A stretch of 64,000 bases of DNA, taken from a virus. The translations under genes were made by a program, and so were the position numbers. The stretch spans positions 37,892 to 101,891 of the IMG/VR virus record IMGVR_UViG_3300025411_000011; one strand, written 5' to 3'. The notes under the pieces were generated by a model that worked only from the letters and a program-made list of their open reading frames with translations, had not been told where the DNA came from and made no database searches. Of the stretch, positions 37,101 to 45,317 are shown one piece after another (the first letter of the stretch is position 1; every line of letters begins with the position of its first letter).

Positions 37101-39653
37101 ATCTACTAATCCAGATGTGCTAGTAACTGTAATTAAATTTGTTCCTGTAGTAGTTGCTGTGCAAGTTGTTTGGATACTTGTTTTTGGAAGAACTACTACT
37201 CCTCTTAATTCATCTCCAATAATAGAAACGTTTGCCGGAACAACAATTGGTAACGATTCAAGATATGTTCCAGTTTTAACATTAATAACACAAGACACTC
37301 CACTATTTTGTGCAGGTAACAACGATGTACTTTGTGTAGCCAACGCATTGTAAATGTAATTAAACAATGTTGTTGCTGAACTTGCGCCAGAAGCTTCTGC
37401 CGCTGATCCAGAAGTATTTTGATAAATGACTGGAGATACGCTGTTTAATACTTGATAGTTGTATGCTGGAGTTGTTTGTGTTATTGCATCGGTTAATAAT
37501 GTCAATGCGTAGTTTAACATTGGAAGATAATATGGCATATCAGCCGCAACTGCTGTATTATAGAATGTACTTGTCAATCCATATGCAAAATAAGCCAATG
37601 CCGTTGCAACACTTTGACTGTTTCCACCTCGAGCTAAATCGTATGCGATGGCATCGATAATTAATCCAATATCTCTTGCCGCTTTAGTTGAATTAAATGC
37701 GTATGCTGTACTATAAGGACTAATATTATTATTAATCTGATACTGTGCCCATTGTACCATCTCTGCTTGAATCCAAGATTTATTTTGTGTAATCAAAGCA
37801 ACTGTGTTGGTGTTTTGTGTGCCGGCACCAACTGTGGCAGCCGCATAGGCAATAGTTTTCCATGGGCGATCCCAGTTTTTTCCATAGCCAGGCGCATCTA
37901 TACCAGTTAATGCTGACACATAAAACACGTTTGGAACAACGTTAATTTGACTCCAAGTCGGATTATTATTAGTAGCACGTAAAGTATAGCCACTTGTACC
38001 GATGGCAATGTTAGAATATGCACCGTTGCTAAATGTTTCAATATCGCCTTGCGATGTTAATGCTTCTTTTCTTGCACCAACTGCTAAAATTTTCCAATAG
38101 GTATTAAATGAATCCAAGTCTGGACGATTGGCATTAGATGCTGTATGATTTTGATCACATTGGTATGTTGTGTTGCCCCATATTACCTGATCTCCTACAA
38201 TGTAAGATGCTCCAGATGCCCAACGTCCGTACCAAATGCCGCCTGGTATTACTAATTTCCAATAAAGATAATTGATTCCAACAAAATTAATATTTTGTCC
38301 ATTAATTAATGTGCCATCAGGAGCATAATTTAAAGTTACTCCCACTGGGGAAGAAATAATACTATTAACAGATTGTCCTAAAGTTAATCCAGCTCCTAGA
38401 GCTATCATACCTACTTGAACACCAGATGTTGAACTAAGATTTACAGTTGTTCCGCTACTGCCTGTGCTGTTATAAGTGATACCCGAAGTAGAATAGGATG
38501 CTGGATCTTGACTTGTATTGTCTTGTACAGCTTGGAATACTAGACCGTGTCTGCGTACCACTGTTCCAATTTGATAAAGTTGTCCTGTAATCCAATCAAC
38601 CGGACTACTACCATTTGGTGTTAGCAATGTCCAGTCTATTGTGTCAGTTGACGGTGCGGACCCGCTATTATTACTAGCAGTATTATTAATATATGTATTG
38701 CCACCATAGGTAACAATGTCTCCTATTTGGTATGTTACACCGACGTTAAATCCTGAAATAAATCGTTGATCAGGAATATAAGCAATCCAATATGTAGATG
38801 TTGCAAATGCAATACCAGACACATTGTATTGTGTACAGGCATATAAACTTCCGCCCACTTGCACTATGTCATTTAATTTATATCTTGTATTGGCAGCCCA
38901 TGCTCCAACATAATTATAATTACTATCTAGAACTGTCCAAGATGATTGATTGGCTTCTAGTCCTAATTGCGACACACCTGTAGAGATACCTGGAGTTGCA
39001 ATAGTACCATTGATTGTAATTTGTGATGCAAATGTTACACTACTTTGTGTACTAGAAACAACTGTATAAGTACCATTAATAATTGTAGGATTAAATCCTG
39101 ATAAAGTTATAGTTGTACCAACTGCATAAATTACAACGGGTTGAGGAGTAAATGTAATTGTTACTTGGCTTCCAGTACTAACTGCGCCTACGGCTTGCAA
39201 AGCACCTGTGGATGTATGACCAGTTATACAAGAATAAACAATACCACCATATTGTACCACAGCACCGACACCATAAACAGTATTAGGTTGCCATGTTGAT
39301 AACCATTGCGGGTATTGAGTATATTGTGTCCAGTTAGACTGTTGACTCTTAAATGCTGTTGAAGTATGAGGAGTTGTACAATAGTAAACAAATCCACCAA
39401 ATATAACAATATTACCTAAACTATAAAATGTATTTGTCTGCCAAGGACCATCAAATTGTTTACCATCTAAAATTAGACTCCAAAGTCCATTATTAAGATC
39501 TGTGTAAAAATTTGAACTTGCTGTATTAGGTGTTACGCATGAATATGTTTTTCCTTGATAACCGACAACACTATCTTTTGCATATTGTGTGCCAGTAGTC
39601 CATGCTCCTGACCATATAAAACGTAATCTACCAATTTTAAATTCTTGTGCCAT
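31116..39653 (-). CDS. Large virion appendage protein (2845 residues), paralogue of the giant gene
   Basis: Shares both ends with the 4890-residue protein. The N-terminus is 'KIGRLRFIWSGAWTTGTQYA' with several CBM5/12-like modules (to ~530). Next come beta-helix blocks ('VFYVSALTGIDAPG' near 575, 'SIIGDELRGVVVLPKTS' near 815, 'LHNGGYKSFTSNDF' near 1080). Asp-box propeller-like repeats 'AFGNGRFVAVAND' follow at ~2040-2365. The C-terminus has 'RVFFSSTDQDGNFKVGNLFG' and a 'TPTQRAIRTYL'-like helix. Probably a tail fibre or adhesin subunit acting with the giant protein. AGGAAC serves as ribosome site. The middle is much shorter than in the giant paralogue. Confidence 0.8.
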   Translation of the reverse strand: MAQEFKIGRLRFIWSGAWTTGTQYAKDSVVGYQGKTYSCVTPNTASSNFYTDLNNGLWSLILDGKQFDGPWQTNTFYSLGNIVIFGGFVYYCTTPHTSTAFKSQQSNWTQYTQYPQWLSTWQPNTVYGVGAVVQYGGIVYSCITGHTSTGALQAVGAVSTGSQVTITFTPQPVVIYAVGTTITLSGFNPTIINGTYTVVSSTQSSVTFASQITINGTIATPGISTGVSQLGLEANQSSWTVLDSNYNYVGAWAANTRYKLNDIVQVGGSLYACTQYNVSGIAFATSTYWIAYIPDQRFISGFNVGVTYQIGDIVTYGGNTYINNTASNNSGSAPSTDTIDWTLLTPNGSSPVDWITGQLYQIGTVVRRHGLVFQAVQDNTSQDPASYSTSGITYNSTGSSGTTVNLSSTSGVQVGMIALGAGLTLGQSVNSIISSPVGVTLNYAPDGTLINGQNINFVGINYLYWKLVIPGGIWYGRWASGASYIVGDQVIWGNTTYQCDQNHTASNANRPDLDSFNTYWKILAVGARKEALTSQGDIETFSNGAYSNIAIGTSGYTLRATNNNPTWSQINVVPNVFYVSALTGIDAPGYGKNWDRPWKTIAYAAATVGAGTQNTNTVALITQNKSWIQAEMVQWAQYQINNNISPYSTAYAFNSTKAARDIGLIIDAIAYDLARGGNSQSVATALAYFAYGLTSTFYNTAVAADMPYYLPMLNYALTLLTDAITQTTPAYNYQVLNSVSPVIYQNTSGSAAEASGASSATTLFNYIYNALATQSTSLLPAQNSGVSCVINVKTGTYLESLPIVVPANVSIIGDELRGVVVLPKTSIQTTCTATTTGTNLITVTSTSGLVDQMPIQFADTTILTTSIYTGFGGITPGQTYYVIGSTITSNQFSVALSPTTQFIATTTASSQVLTDVSNIIGLVVGATITGPGIQTGTTITGITIAPSNSSLNSISISLPTTVTASNVYLTSTGATLSLTSATGTMTVYAGDCLKDMFRCRNGTSVRNMTLSGLQGTLLAPDANNIQHPSGGAYTALDPGQGPNDSTAWIIRRSPFMENITTFGNGCTGNKIDGTLHNGGYKSFTSNDFTQVIQDGVGIWCTGPGALTECISVFCYFGYTGYFAEAGGRIRAANGNSSYGNYGVISSGFDTTEVPITGTVYNQSSQVQASVQSSLGAAAQLIKLNYANAGSAYNTTSTNMLYYSNNYLGPNWVSDGNIIFDKTFAAPTGNIEAYTMIGTGGTGTGYIYQNITLNPAGASYTNLPSTTNTGTGGGATFNVVVTSTGYTVSVNYGGTGYAAGNTLTISGALLGGLSGLNNCNITVNTVTGNVISSVVATGIVPTGSTQSYTASVYVYQGTATQLDIQAIYSGSSTRTSAINYNFTTNTITPTNSNGGYLPTQFGSQVTLVAGWYRIWFAFNDTAGLNNTLQLRIYPKGINGAVGLYNYLYGAQVEISKPTLAPSFYIENTGVSRYSAYAYYNVTGSGTGALLIGDELRSNSVFQTLVTSGGSGYLTAGNNAQGGTNQYIVLAQSDVNQPSNYIGMRVFIQSGTGAGQYGYMATYNTTSKLAYVLKESFTPLQIASSSAVTSAFTLSANSTTSLLYLNMPVQFVPTYYTTTVTSTSLSQTTVTQAIGGTTNTLTLASTNGLTVNMPIIFSAGSGAIFSTITAGYQYYVYAILSSTTIQISTQAFGTVWPLTSGSGTMVMSFTSGNSYIQASTTNMVVNYPIAFTGTAIGGLSIATTYYINDIIDSNDFTISAATFNITVTGTVNNTLQCASTTGLQVLNPIIFTAPAIAGSGIADTTKYYISSIVDQTDFTISTSIINQTVSSTNGTTNTVVTSSTSGFIVGQPIIFTGTTFGNILAETVYYILSLAGDGISFTISQTLGGGVFGVTTGTGSMSLRTCPTPLTFTAVTGSSMVGVTTSKKLSVNLGIGSMTGTFSTTLFGGISSGTTYYIASIPTPGNGGTFTVSTAINSVGVVVPTTKSGTMNLAAVGWDHVTSGFPIVPSLDSTSVYFIESRPAFSSPGFTQAVAGSTITLASGIYWNAIAYGNNTFVAIPSANAVGATSTDGSNWSNMVLPSSASWSSIAFGNNYFVAVNSSNANVIYSNNNGSGWRTSTMPSNSQWTQIAYGNGNFVAIGASGTTSAYSTNFGLNWTNGQTISTVAATGFTVSAGTATVAFATQPITPFAIGSTITLSGFTPTTTSGTVNAVNTTFVVTGCTTSQVQFALTGTYSSGIFGTISGGNSAYGLPISQTWNSLAYGSNIFVAIGPGSLTGARSVNGGQTWISTTLPTASAWTSIAFGNGRFVAVANDGSLAIYSFDGITWYQSNQTVVASSVKYGQGVFVAVYNGSTTAYTSENGLDWTPRTVTNDLYTSLAFGFTSTNVGVFTTLSQQSTGSLISAGCRAKGRPSISSNTLNGVSEFEPGSGYVTQTISSFATAVVGAGTAVLTFSATQTTNPFPAGSTIVVTGFTPTAINGTYIVTNSSTSYVAYSLSGSFSSSINGSVSSSVTITFTDPNVTSLATVTPRVSNGTLGGPTFVNKGAGYSNTTTQVAITGNGYADTFQTGLTIVINNLSLLPSQGSNIQFAGNNSQAYKITSAVAVYGTVAPNIQANISISPAMTLALSPVNGAVATIRQKYSQCRITNHDFLYIGSGDIVNSLYPLTNDSELIVNNQTVEVNFGRVFFSSTDQDGNFKVGNLFGVQQATGIVTLSASQFGLTGLSTLSLGGISVGGSATIVQQFSTDGAFTANSDSIIPTQRAIRTYLASRLSQGGSNTYTGQMTAGTVVVGGAQYIRSSIPNGQVGSSVKMLNKVYVDAYGVDGNMIALDFFMNNSIHRSSSQQ

Positions 39654-39668
39654 TATATAATGTTCCTA

Positions 39669-40049
39669 TTAACCTAATGATATTGTTTGTGCGCCAGTAT
39701 AGTTATATACCTGATTGATCTGAACACATAATTCGCCTTGGTTATCTAAAAAATAATAACAATTTTTATTATCCCAGCGATATTGATCAAACTGTAAATT
39801 AGGATAAGGACGACTGTGATCTGTTGCCAAACGTCCGTCGAAGAAATCGACACCGTACTCAAACTGTTCAAAATTTCCAGTATTAGGACCTGGAACATTT
39901 ACAGTTAGAGTTGTGACAGATGTTAGCTGATCGATTTTATAAAAATAAAGAGTACCATCATCTAAACGTTGTAGTCCGTAGAAATATCTAGGATTTCCTT
40001 CGCCTAAACTGTCATTTAAATTAAGTTCTGTACCAATAGTATATGCCAT
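39669..40049 (-). CDS. Small conserved-looking virion protein, function unknown
   Basis: 126 residues, not recognised. Contains 'NPRYFYGLQRLDDGTLYFYK', 'EYGVDFFDGR' and 'RWDNKNCYYFLDNQGELCV'; aromatic-rich and beta-type. It lies between a small sandwich protein and the 2845-residue appendage gene with gaps under 20 bases, in the middle of a fibre operon. A virion role is therefore likely but unproven. AAGGAT lies before the ATG. Confidence 0.6.
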   Translation of the reverse strand: MAYTIGTELNLNDSLGEGNPRYFYGLQRLDDGTLYFYKIDQLTSVTTLTVNVPGPNTGNFEQFEYGVDFFDGRLATDHSRPYPNLQFDQYRWDNKNCYYFLDNQGELCVQINQVYNYTGAQTISLG

Positions 40050-40060
40050 AATAGTTATCC

Positions 40061-40393
40061 TTAACTGATCTCAACCCAACTCATTACTAAATCTATACTA
40101 CTAGCAAGATTTGAAGTAACTATAACATAAGTTAATGGTCCTAGATTTAATTTTTCACCGCCAGTAATTACCCTAGCACTACTATTGGGAGGTATGGTGA
40201 GATTGTTTATAAAATATGCTGTAGTACCTGCCACAGTATCTTGTAACTGTACGCTAGCTTGTATAATACTAGATGTTGTGTTAGTTAAACTCATGCCAAT
40301 TACAGTAGTAGTAGCACTACCGTTAGTTGTTACTACTGTTGTAGGAGTTGTTCCTAGCCCTGTGTTTAATACGTTTTTAAATACTGTTCCCAT
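40061..40393 (-). CDS. Small beta-rich appendage protein, paralogue B
   Basis: 110 residues: 'VIGMSLTNTTSSIIQASVQL', 'FINNLTIPPNSSARVITGG', 'LASSIDLVMSWVEIS'. The plan (pairs of strands, PPNSS turn, hydrophobic end) matches the protein at 44970-45308 and loosely that at 16050-16388. It is likely the same beta-sandwich fold, used once per fibre cluster. Flanked at 3 and 11 bases by other appendage genes, with an AGGAT ribosome site. Confidence 0.62.
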   Translation of the reverse strand: MGTVFKNVLNTGLGTTPTTVVTTNGSATTTVIGMSLTNTTSSIIQASVQLQDTVAGTTAYFINNLTIPPNSSARVITGGEKLNLGPLTYVIVTSNLASSIDLVMSWVEIS

Positions 40394-40396
40394 ATA

Positions 40397-42544
40397 TTAT
40401 CCTAGTGCGATCGCTAGACCTGCGCCAATTGAATTTGCTGTTGCTGTTGTTACGCCTGAACTACTACCTGCAACACTTCCCCAACCTGATCCGTTATATA
40501 CTTCAACATATTGTTGTTGAGTATTAAATCGAAGCATGCCTGTTGTTTCGTAAAGTGTTATAGGATAGTTGCCACTGGTTCCTACTGGAATTACAACACC
40601 GTTTGTTCCGGTAAATTGAAAATATCCTTGACTTGTTCCTGCAATAGTTACGGAAGTTATAGTTTGACTTGGTGCAACATAATAAGTTCCTGTGCCGCCT
40701 GTTCCTGACAAATTGGCAACAATACCTGAATTTGCAAGAATTGTGTTAGCACCACTACCTCCGCTTATACCCATGCCTGGAATAATTGTTCCACTATTTA
40801 CACTAGTTACGTTCAATACGATTGGTGTTGCAAGAATGGTTTCGATTGCAATAGTACTTGAATAATTTGAACTGATGTACCATGTACTACTAGAGCTTGA
40901 ACCAGTTCCTGATATATTACTTACTATGTATGTTCCGGTTGTAATGCCAGTTCCTGACAAAGACATTCCAGGAACTAGTGTAGGAGTTCCGCTTGCATAT
41001 GGAGTTGCTATTGCAAATGCAGTTCCGTTATTGGTCAATGTTTGATATCCGCTTGGACCAGAAGTATCTGTTGTAAATGCGCCTGGTGTTAAAGCTGTTA
41101 ATAACAATTTTGTGTTGGCTACGGCTGTTAATGTTGTATTTGGTACGGTGATGGTTGTCTGTGTTGGATCGTAAACATTGCTACCAATTACAACTCTAAT
41201 ATTAGTCAAATTGCCTTTAAAGTAATTTGTATTACCTTGTTCGCCTACCAAAGACATATATCCTTGATAATTTAAATTGTTAGATGTTGTACCACTACTT
41301 GAGCGTGTTCCATTTAAAAATATAGTCTCTATACCACTACTGTTACGTGTGGCTGCCACATGATTCCATGTGTTTAAACTAATTGTAGGAACTGTGTATG
41401 TATTAGTTGTTGTGTTATAAGTTGATGTAGTAATGCTAGTTAATGAATTAATAATTAATCCATATCCATAATTATTTGACCCGCCTAGAATTACTCCGCT
41501 AGTGCCGCTGGTCATATAAAACCATGCTTCGGCAGTATATGCACCTGTACCAAGAATTAATCCAGGACTCATGCTTAGATACTGTGGACTACCTGTCATT
41601 GCAATACTTCCGCCTGCTGGCCAGAAAGGAGCAACTGCCAATGTCAATACAGAACCTGTTATAGTAGAACTTGTAGCAATTGGTGTACCAGGTGTGATAG
41701 TTCCTACAAAACTGGCATTGCTAACAGTTTGTGTAAATTGTGTTACAGCATTGGGACTAATATTTGTAAGAGTATTATTAGTAAATTGTAAATTTCCAAA
41801 TACAATACCGCCTGAACCTGTTGAGTTAAAGTAGATGCTAGTGTTGGTTCCAGTAGCTTGAATAGTACTTCCAGAAATTATTAAATTACTTGTATTAAAT
41901 GTAGTTGTGTTTAATGTTGTAGCATTAAATGTGCTGGTTGTTAATCCTGCTGTATAAACGTTTGCCCAAGTTAAATTACTTGCGCCTAAATTATATGTGT
42001 TTGTAGTTGATGGTAAAATATTACTATTAACTTCACCTGTAAAAGTAATAGTATCGTTTGTTGCGGCACCAAGATTAATGTTTCCGTCGGCTGTAATATT
42101 GCCAGTTGCATGCAAATTACCATTTACCAATACATTATTGTTAAGATTAATAACACCAGTTCCGTTGGCTGTAATATTAATTGCTTCATTAGTATTAATA
42201 CTACTGATAGTATTTCCACTAAGTGACAAATCGCCAATGTTGGCAGTTGTCATGTTAACTGATGGAGTGCCACCACTAGGTGTAAATGTAATTGTACCGT
42301 TAGTACTTGAAATTGTACTGCCAGAAACAGTAATATTACCTAGTGTACTTGATCCGCTAATGTATAAATTGGTAGTACGGGTTGTCCCATTAACTGACAA
42401 ATCGTTAGTGGGCGTGGCGGTGTTGATGCCCACGCGGCTGTTATTAACATCCAAATAGAGAAGGCTCGTCTCAAAGGCTAAATTGACCCCGTTACGAAGC
42501 AAATTATCCTTTAAGAGCGGACCTGAAATTCGACCAACAGCCAT
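40397..42544 (-). CDS. Tail fibre protein with inserted LamG-like domain
   Basis: 715 residues. The N-terminal 'RISGPLLKDNLLRNGVNLAF' and 'NVNNSRVGINTxTP'-type start, fibre repeats ('GNLHATGNITADGNI', 'NSNILPSTTNTYNLGA') and C-terminal 'FQFTGTNGVVIPVGTS' and 'GMLRFNTQQQYVEVYNGSGW' are shared with the 354-residue neighbour. Residues ~310-485 are an added LamG/concanavalin-like domain: 'AYTAEAWFYMTSGTSGVILG', 'NTWNHVAATRN', 'NYFKGNLTNIRVV'. LamG domains bind carbohydrate or protein, so this may be a receptor-binding part. A ~142-base structured leader precedes it. Confidence 0.78.
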   Translation of the reverse strand: MAVGRISGPLLKDNLLRNGVNLAFETSLLYLDVNNSRVGINTATPTNDLSVNGTTRTTNLYISGSSTLGNITVSGSTISSTNGTITFTPSGGTPSVNMTTANIGDLSLSGNTISSINTNEAINITANGTGVINLNNNVLVNGNLHATGNITADGNINLGAATNDTITFTGEVNSNILPSTTNTYNLGASNLTWANVYTAGLTTSTFNATTLNTTTFNTSNLIISGSTIQATGTNTSIYFNSTGSGGIVFGNLQFTNNTLTNISPNAVTQFTQTVSNASFVGTITPGTPIATSSTITGSVLTLAVAPFWPAGGSIAMTGSPQYLSMSPGLILGTGAYTAEAWFYMTSGTSGVILGGSNNYGYGLIINSLTSITTSTYNTTTNTYTVPTISLNTWNHVAATRNSSGIETIFLNGTRSSSGTTSNNLNYQGYMSLVGEQGNTNYFKGNLTNIRVVIGSNVYDPTQTTITVPNTTLTAVANTKLLLTALTPGAFTTDTSGPSGYQTLTNNGTAFAIATPYASGTPTLVPGMSLSGTGITTGTYIVSNISGTGSSSSSTWYISSNYSSTIAIETILATPIVLNVTSVNSGTIIPGMGISGGSGANTILANSGIVANLSGTGGTGTYYVAPSQTITSVTIAGTSQGYFQFTGTNGVVIPVGTSGNYPITLYETTGMLRFNTQQQYVEVYNGSGWGSVAGSSSGVTTATANSIGAGLAIALG

Positions 42545-42686
42545 TTACGCTCCCGTATACCCCGTGTTTCACGGTTAACCACTTTTTCAGCTGGACGCTC
42601 TTAGCGGGTTTACCACTGTTTAACCATACGAAAAATTGGTCATTTTTCGTAATCAATGTATTTAGCTGTTTTTAATTTTTGGGTTA
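42545..42686 (-). promoter_or_regulatory. Structured leader of the LamG fibre gene
   Basis: A 142-base gap. It contains a variant late box GCTAAATA at 42659-42666 (predicted start ~42653), a 9-bp stem (42628-42650, ACGAAAAAT / ATTTTTCGT) at the very 5' end of that transcript, and further small stems CGCT-aag-AGCG and CCGTG-aaa-CACGG. A GGGAG site lies near the ATG. Whether the hairpin stabilises the RNA or terminates upstream transcription is open. Confidence 0.55.
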
Positions 42687-43751
42687 TTATCTGCCGAATA
42701 TTATGGCATCTGTAAGCATAATAGTTTGTACTTGAGAAAGGCTTAGGGTAGCACTGGCTCCGCCAATGGCTTGCCAGGATCCGCCATTAAAAAATTCCCC
42801 ATAGCCCAAAGTTGTATTAAATCTTATCATTCCTATAGTAGCGTTGAATGGTCTTTGGGCTGTTGTTCCTGCCGGAATTGCTACCCCATCCGTACCGCCA
42901 AACTGGAAATATCCGTTACTCGTTGGAACAAATTGAAACGCACCCGTCGATGGATTTGTAATACTATTTTGATTTACTGCTGTAAACTGAGTGCCGTTTA
43001 GGCTAATTATACCAGTACCAGTAGGCAAAATTTGTGTGTTTGTACTGGCTGTAGTATTAGTAATTGTACTACCATTAAAACTTAATTGTCCGCCATTAAA
43101 TGTAGTAGCAGATGTTGTAGGAACTGTAGTAGATCCTACACTAAAAGAATTTGTATAAACATTGTTCCATTGATTTGTATTAGATCCTAGCGTATAGGTG
43201 TTAGTAGTTGATGGTAAAATATTACTATTAATTTCGCCTGTAAAACTGATAGTGTTACTATTGCTAGTACCTAAAGTTAAATTTCCATCAAAAGTTACAT
43301 TTCCAGTAGCATGTAAATTTCCGCTCACTGTAACTTGAACACTAGAATTTCCGTTAGATAAATTGATTGACCCTGAACCGTTCGCAGTAATATTAATGTT
43401 GTCATTTGCAACATTATTACCAATAATATTACTACGTAAATATAGGTTATTTGTAGTTAAACCAGGAGTAACCGTTGTTCCACTAACAGTAATATTGCCA
43501 ACAGCATTTTGAATATTATTTGTACTAATGACAAAATTGCCAAGGTCGGCAGTAGAATCAACTGTTAATCCGACCGAATCTATTGCAGTAGGAGTATAAA
43601 GATCGTTAACTGGTGTAGTTGTATTAAATCCGACACGTTTGTTATTAACATCTAAAAACAAAACTTGAGTGTCAATGGCGAGGTTATTACCGTTACGTAA
43701 TAAATTGTCCGATAATAACGGACCGCTAATTCTACCTAGTTCTCGCCCCAT
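42687..43751 (-). CDS. Tail fibre protein, short paralogue
   Basis: 354 residues. Start 'RISGPLLSDNLLRNGNNLAI', 'DVNNKRVGFNTTTPVNDLY', shaft repeats, and C-terminal 'GYFQFGGTDGVAIPAGTTAQ' with 'IGMIRFNTTLGYGEFFNGGS'. Almost the same architecture as the 715-residue neighbour but without the LamG insert, so one arose from the other by duplication and domain gain or loss. Probably a trimeric fibre segment. AGGAGCC ribosome site; 13 bases after the preceding gene. Confidence 0.72.
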   Translation of the reverse strand: MGRELGRISGPLLSDNLLRNGNNLAIDTQVLFLDVNNKRVGFNTTTPVNDLYTPTAIDSVGLTVDSTADLGNFVISTNNIQNAVGNITVSGTTVTPGLTTNNLYLRSNIIGNNVANDNINITANGSGSINLSNGNSSVQVTVSGNLHATGNVTFDGNLTLGTSNSNTISFTGEINSNILPSTTNTYTLGSNTNQWNNVYTNSFSVGSTTVPTTSATTFNGGQLSFNGSTITNTTASTNTQILPTGTGIISLNGTQFTAVNQNSITNPSTGAFQFVPTSNGYFQFGGTDGVAIPAGTTAQRPFNATIGMIRFNTTLGYGEFFNGGSWQAIGGASATLSLSQVQTIMLTDAIIFGR

Positions 43752-43764
43752 GGTAGGCTCCTAA

Positions 43765-44970
43765 TTACTGGTCAAAGCCAAGTAATGCAATAACTGTTTT
43801 TCCGTAAGGTACTGGTGCAGTAAATTGCAAATAATAACCAGACTCAAGTGTACTTGAACTAGTAATTGTAATTTGTGTATTAACTGCCAATGTGCTTGTT
43901 GTAGTTGCTTTGTTGATTGTAATACTGGTCAATGCATCTGTGTTTGGATCTGTTGTGAATGCTGTTATTATAGTGCTTGCTTGAATATTTGTACCTGTTA
44001 CTGTTGCTCCAGATATATCTCCAGTAACAGTTGTTGCGGTACCTGTACCACTACCTACGCCAGTTGCCACAAAACTTGTACCAACGTTGCTGTTAGCCGC
44101 GCCAATTAATGTAAAGTTTGTAGTACCTGCTGAAGTAATTGTATAAGTTGTTCCTAGAATAAATGAACCAGCAGTTACAGTTGTACTTTGACTTGCTACA
44201 AACGTTGCATAACCATTAGTTGTTCCGCTAGTTGTAATTGTTCCCGGTACTGTTCCTGCTCCAGGGTTACTTGCCAATGCATAGCTAACACTAGAACTTG
44301 TACTAGCTGTTACTGTAAAGACTCCGTTGTATCCGCTTGGAGTAAATCCTGTCACAGTGATAGTTGCACCAACTGCAAACGGTACCCATGAATAACCAGT
44401 AAAGGTTAATGTTGCCACACTACCTGACCAACTTGCACCAGATGCATTAGCACTTGTATTAAAATATAATGTTGTCGAACCACTTGGTGCAGCCACACTC
44501 AATGTTGGTGTATAAGTTCCATCTATGATTGTAGGATTTTGAACAACTGTATAATTGATACCTGACAACTGAGGAATGTTTTCAACATAGACTAAAACAT
44601 TTTGTGCACCAAAGTTTGTAACATCGCTTGATTTATTTGTTGGATTGTAATATACTGGATTCAAAGGTCCAAAGTATGTACTAGAACTATCTCCAGCACC
44701 TAAATTTTGTTGAACAATTTGTGTAGCCTCTTTAAAACGCAAAGCTCTCCACGTACTACCTTGATAAATTTCTGCTTCGTTAGTTGTTGTATTATAACGC
44801 ATCATACCAGATGTTGGACTACCTGGACGTTGTGTAGTTGTGCCGTTAGGAAGTACTAGGCTTCCTGCACCGGTAGGACTTATATAGACGTTGGCATTTG
44901 CTGTATCTGAATATACAGTAGTATCAAAAATTGCACGACGACTAAGAGTTTGTTGTTTAAGAAATCTCAT
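43765..44970 (-). CDS. Tail fibre / appendage protein
   Basis: 401 residues. The N-terminal part has the 'TTTQRPGSPTSGMMRYNTTT' and 'EIYQGSTWRALRF' pattern found at the ends of the other fibres here, then 'NVLVYVENIPQLSGINYTVV' as seen in marine phage structural proteins. A shuffled 'GFTPSGYNGVFTVTAST' module sits at about residues 190-250. The C-terminus 'YYLQFTAPVPYGKTVIALLG' is distinctive. The start overlaps the previous stop (TAATG), so it is coupled to the small protein upstream. No catalytic motif is seen. Confidence 0.68.
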   Translation of the reverse strand: MRFLKQQTLSRRAIFDTTVYSDTANANVYISPTGAGSLVLPNGTTTQRPGSPTSGMMRYNTTTNEAEIYQGSTWRALRFKEATQIVQQNLGAGDSSSTYFGPLNPVYYNPTNKSSDVTNFGAQNVLVYVENIPQLSGINYTVVQNPTIIDGTYTPTLSVAAPSGSTTLYFNTSANASGASWSGSVATLTFTGYSWVPFAVGATITVTGFTPSGYNGVFTVTASTSSSVSYALASNPGAGTVPGTITTSGTTNGYATFVASQSTTVTAGSFILGTTYTITSAGTTNFTLIGAANSNVGTSFVATGVGSGTGTATTVTGDISGATVTGTNIQASTIITAFTTDPNTDALTSITINKATTTSTLAVNTQITITSSSTLESGYYLQFTAPVPYGKTVIALLGFDQ

Positions 44971-45308
44971 TATACTGGCAATGTGCTTATGGTTATATTC
45001 AAAGTGCTAGCCTGACTGCTAACTGCTACGATTGTGTCGTTTGAACTCAAAACTAATTTCTCTTGATCTAAACTTACAGTTTCACCCGCAGGCACTGCAA
45101 GAGCATTAATGATCATATTAGAAGTACTAGCAGTACCTACTGATCCGCCATTGTTAGGAACTGCATACAATGTTAAATTTGATGCAGTTGATCCACTTGT
45201 GTTGCAAACAATCATACAAGTAATAGCATTACCAATTTGAGGACTAGTTACGGTACTAGTATAAACTGTTGTGTTTGTTGTTCCGATTATCTGTGATGTT
45301 AATGGCAT
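44970..45308 (-). CDS. Small beta-rich appendage protein, paralogue C
   Basis: 112 residues: 'IGNAITCMIVCNTSGST', 'NLTLYAVPNNGG', 'MIINALAVPAGETVSLD', 'LVLSSNDTIVAVSSQ'. It has the same strand plan as the protein at 40061-40393, with a PAGETV turn in place of PPNSSA. Probably a small accessory virion protein; exact role unknown. AAGGAC ribosome site. Its stop overlaps the start of the next fibre gene. Confidence 0.65.
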   Translation of the reverse strand: MPLTSQIIGTTNTTVYTSTVTSPQIGNAITCMIVCNTSGSTASNLTLYAVPNNGGSVGTASTSNMIINALAVPAGETVSLDQEKLVLSSNDTIVAVSSQASTLNITISTLPV

Positions 45309-45317
45309 GTTATGTCC

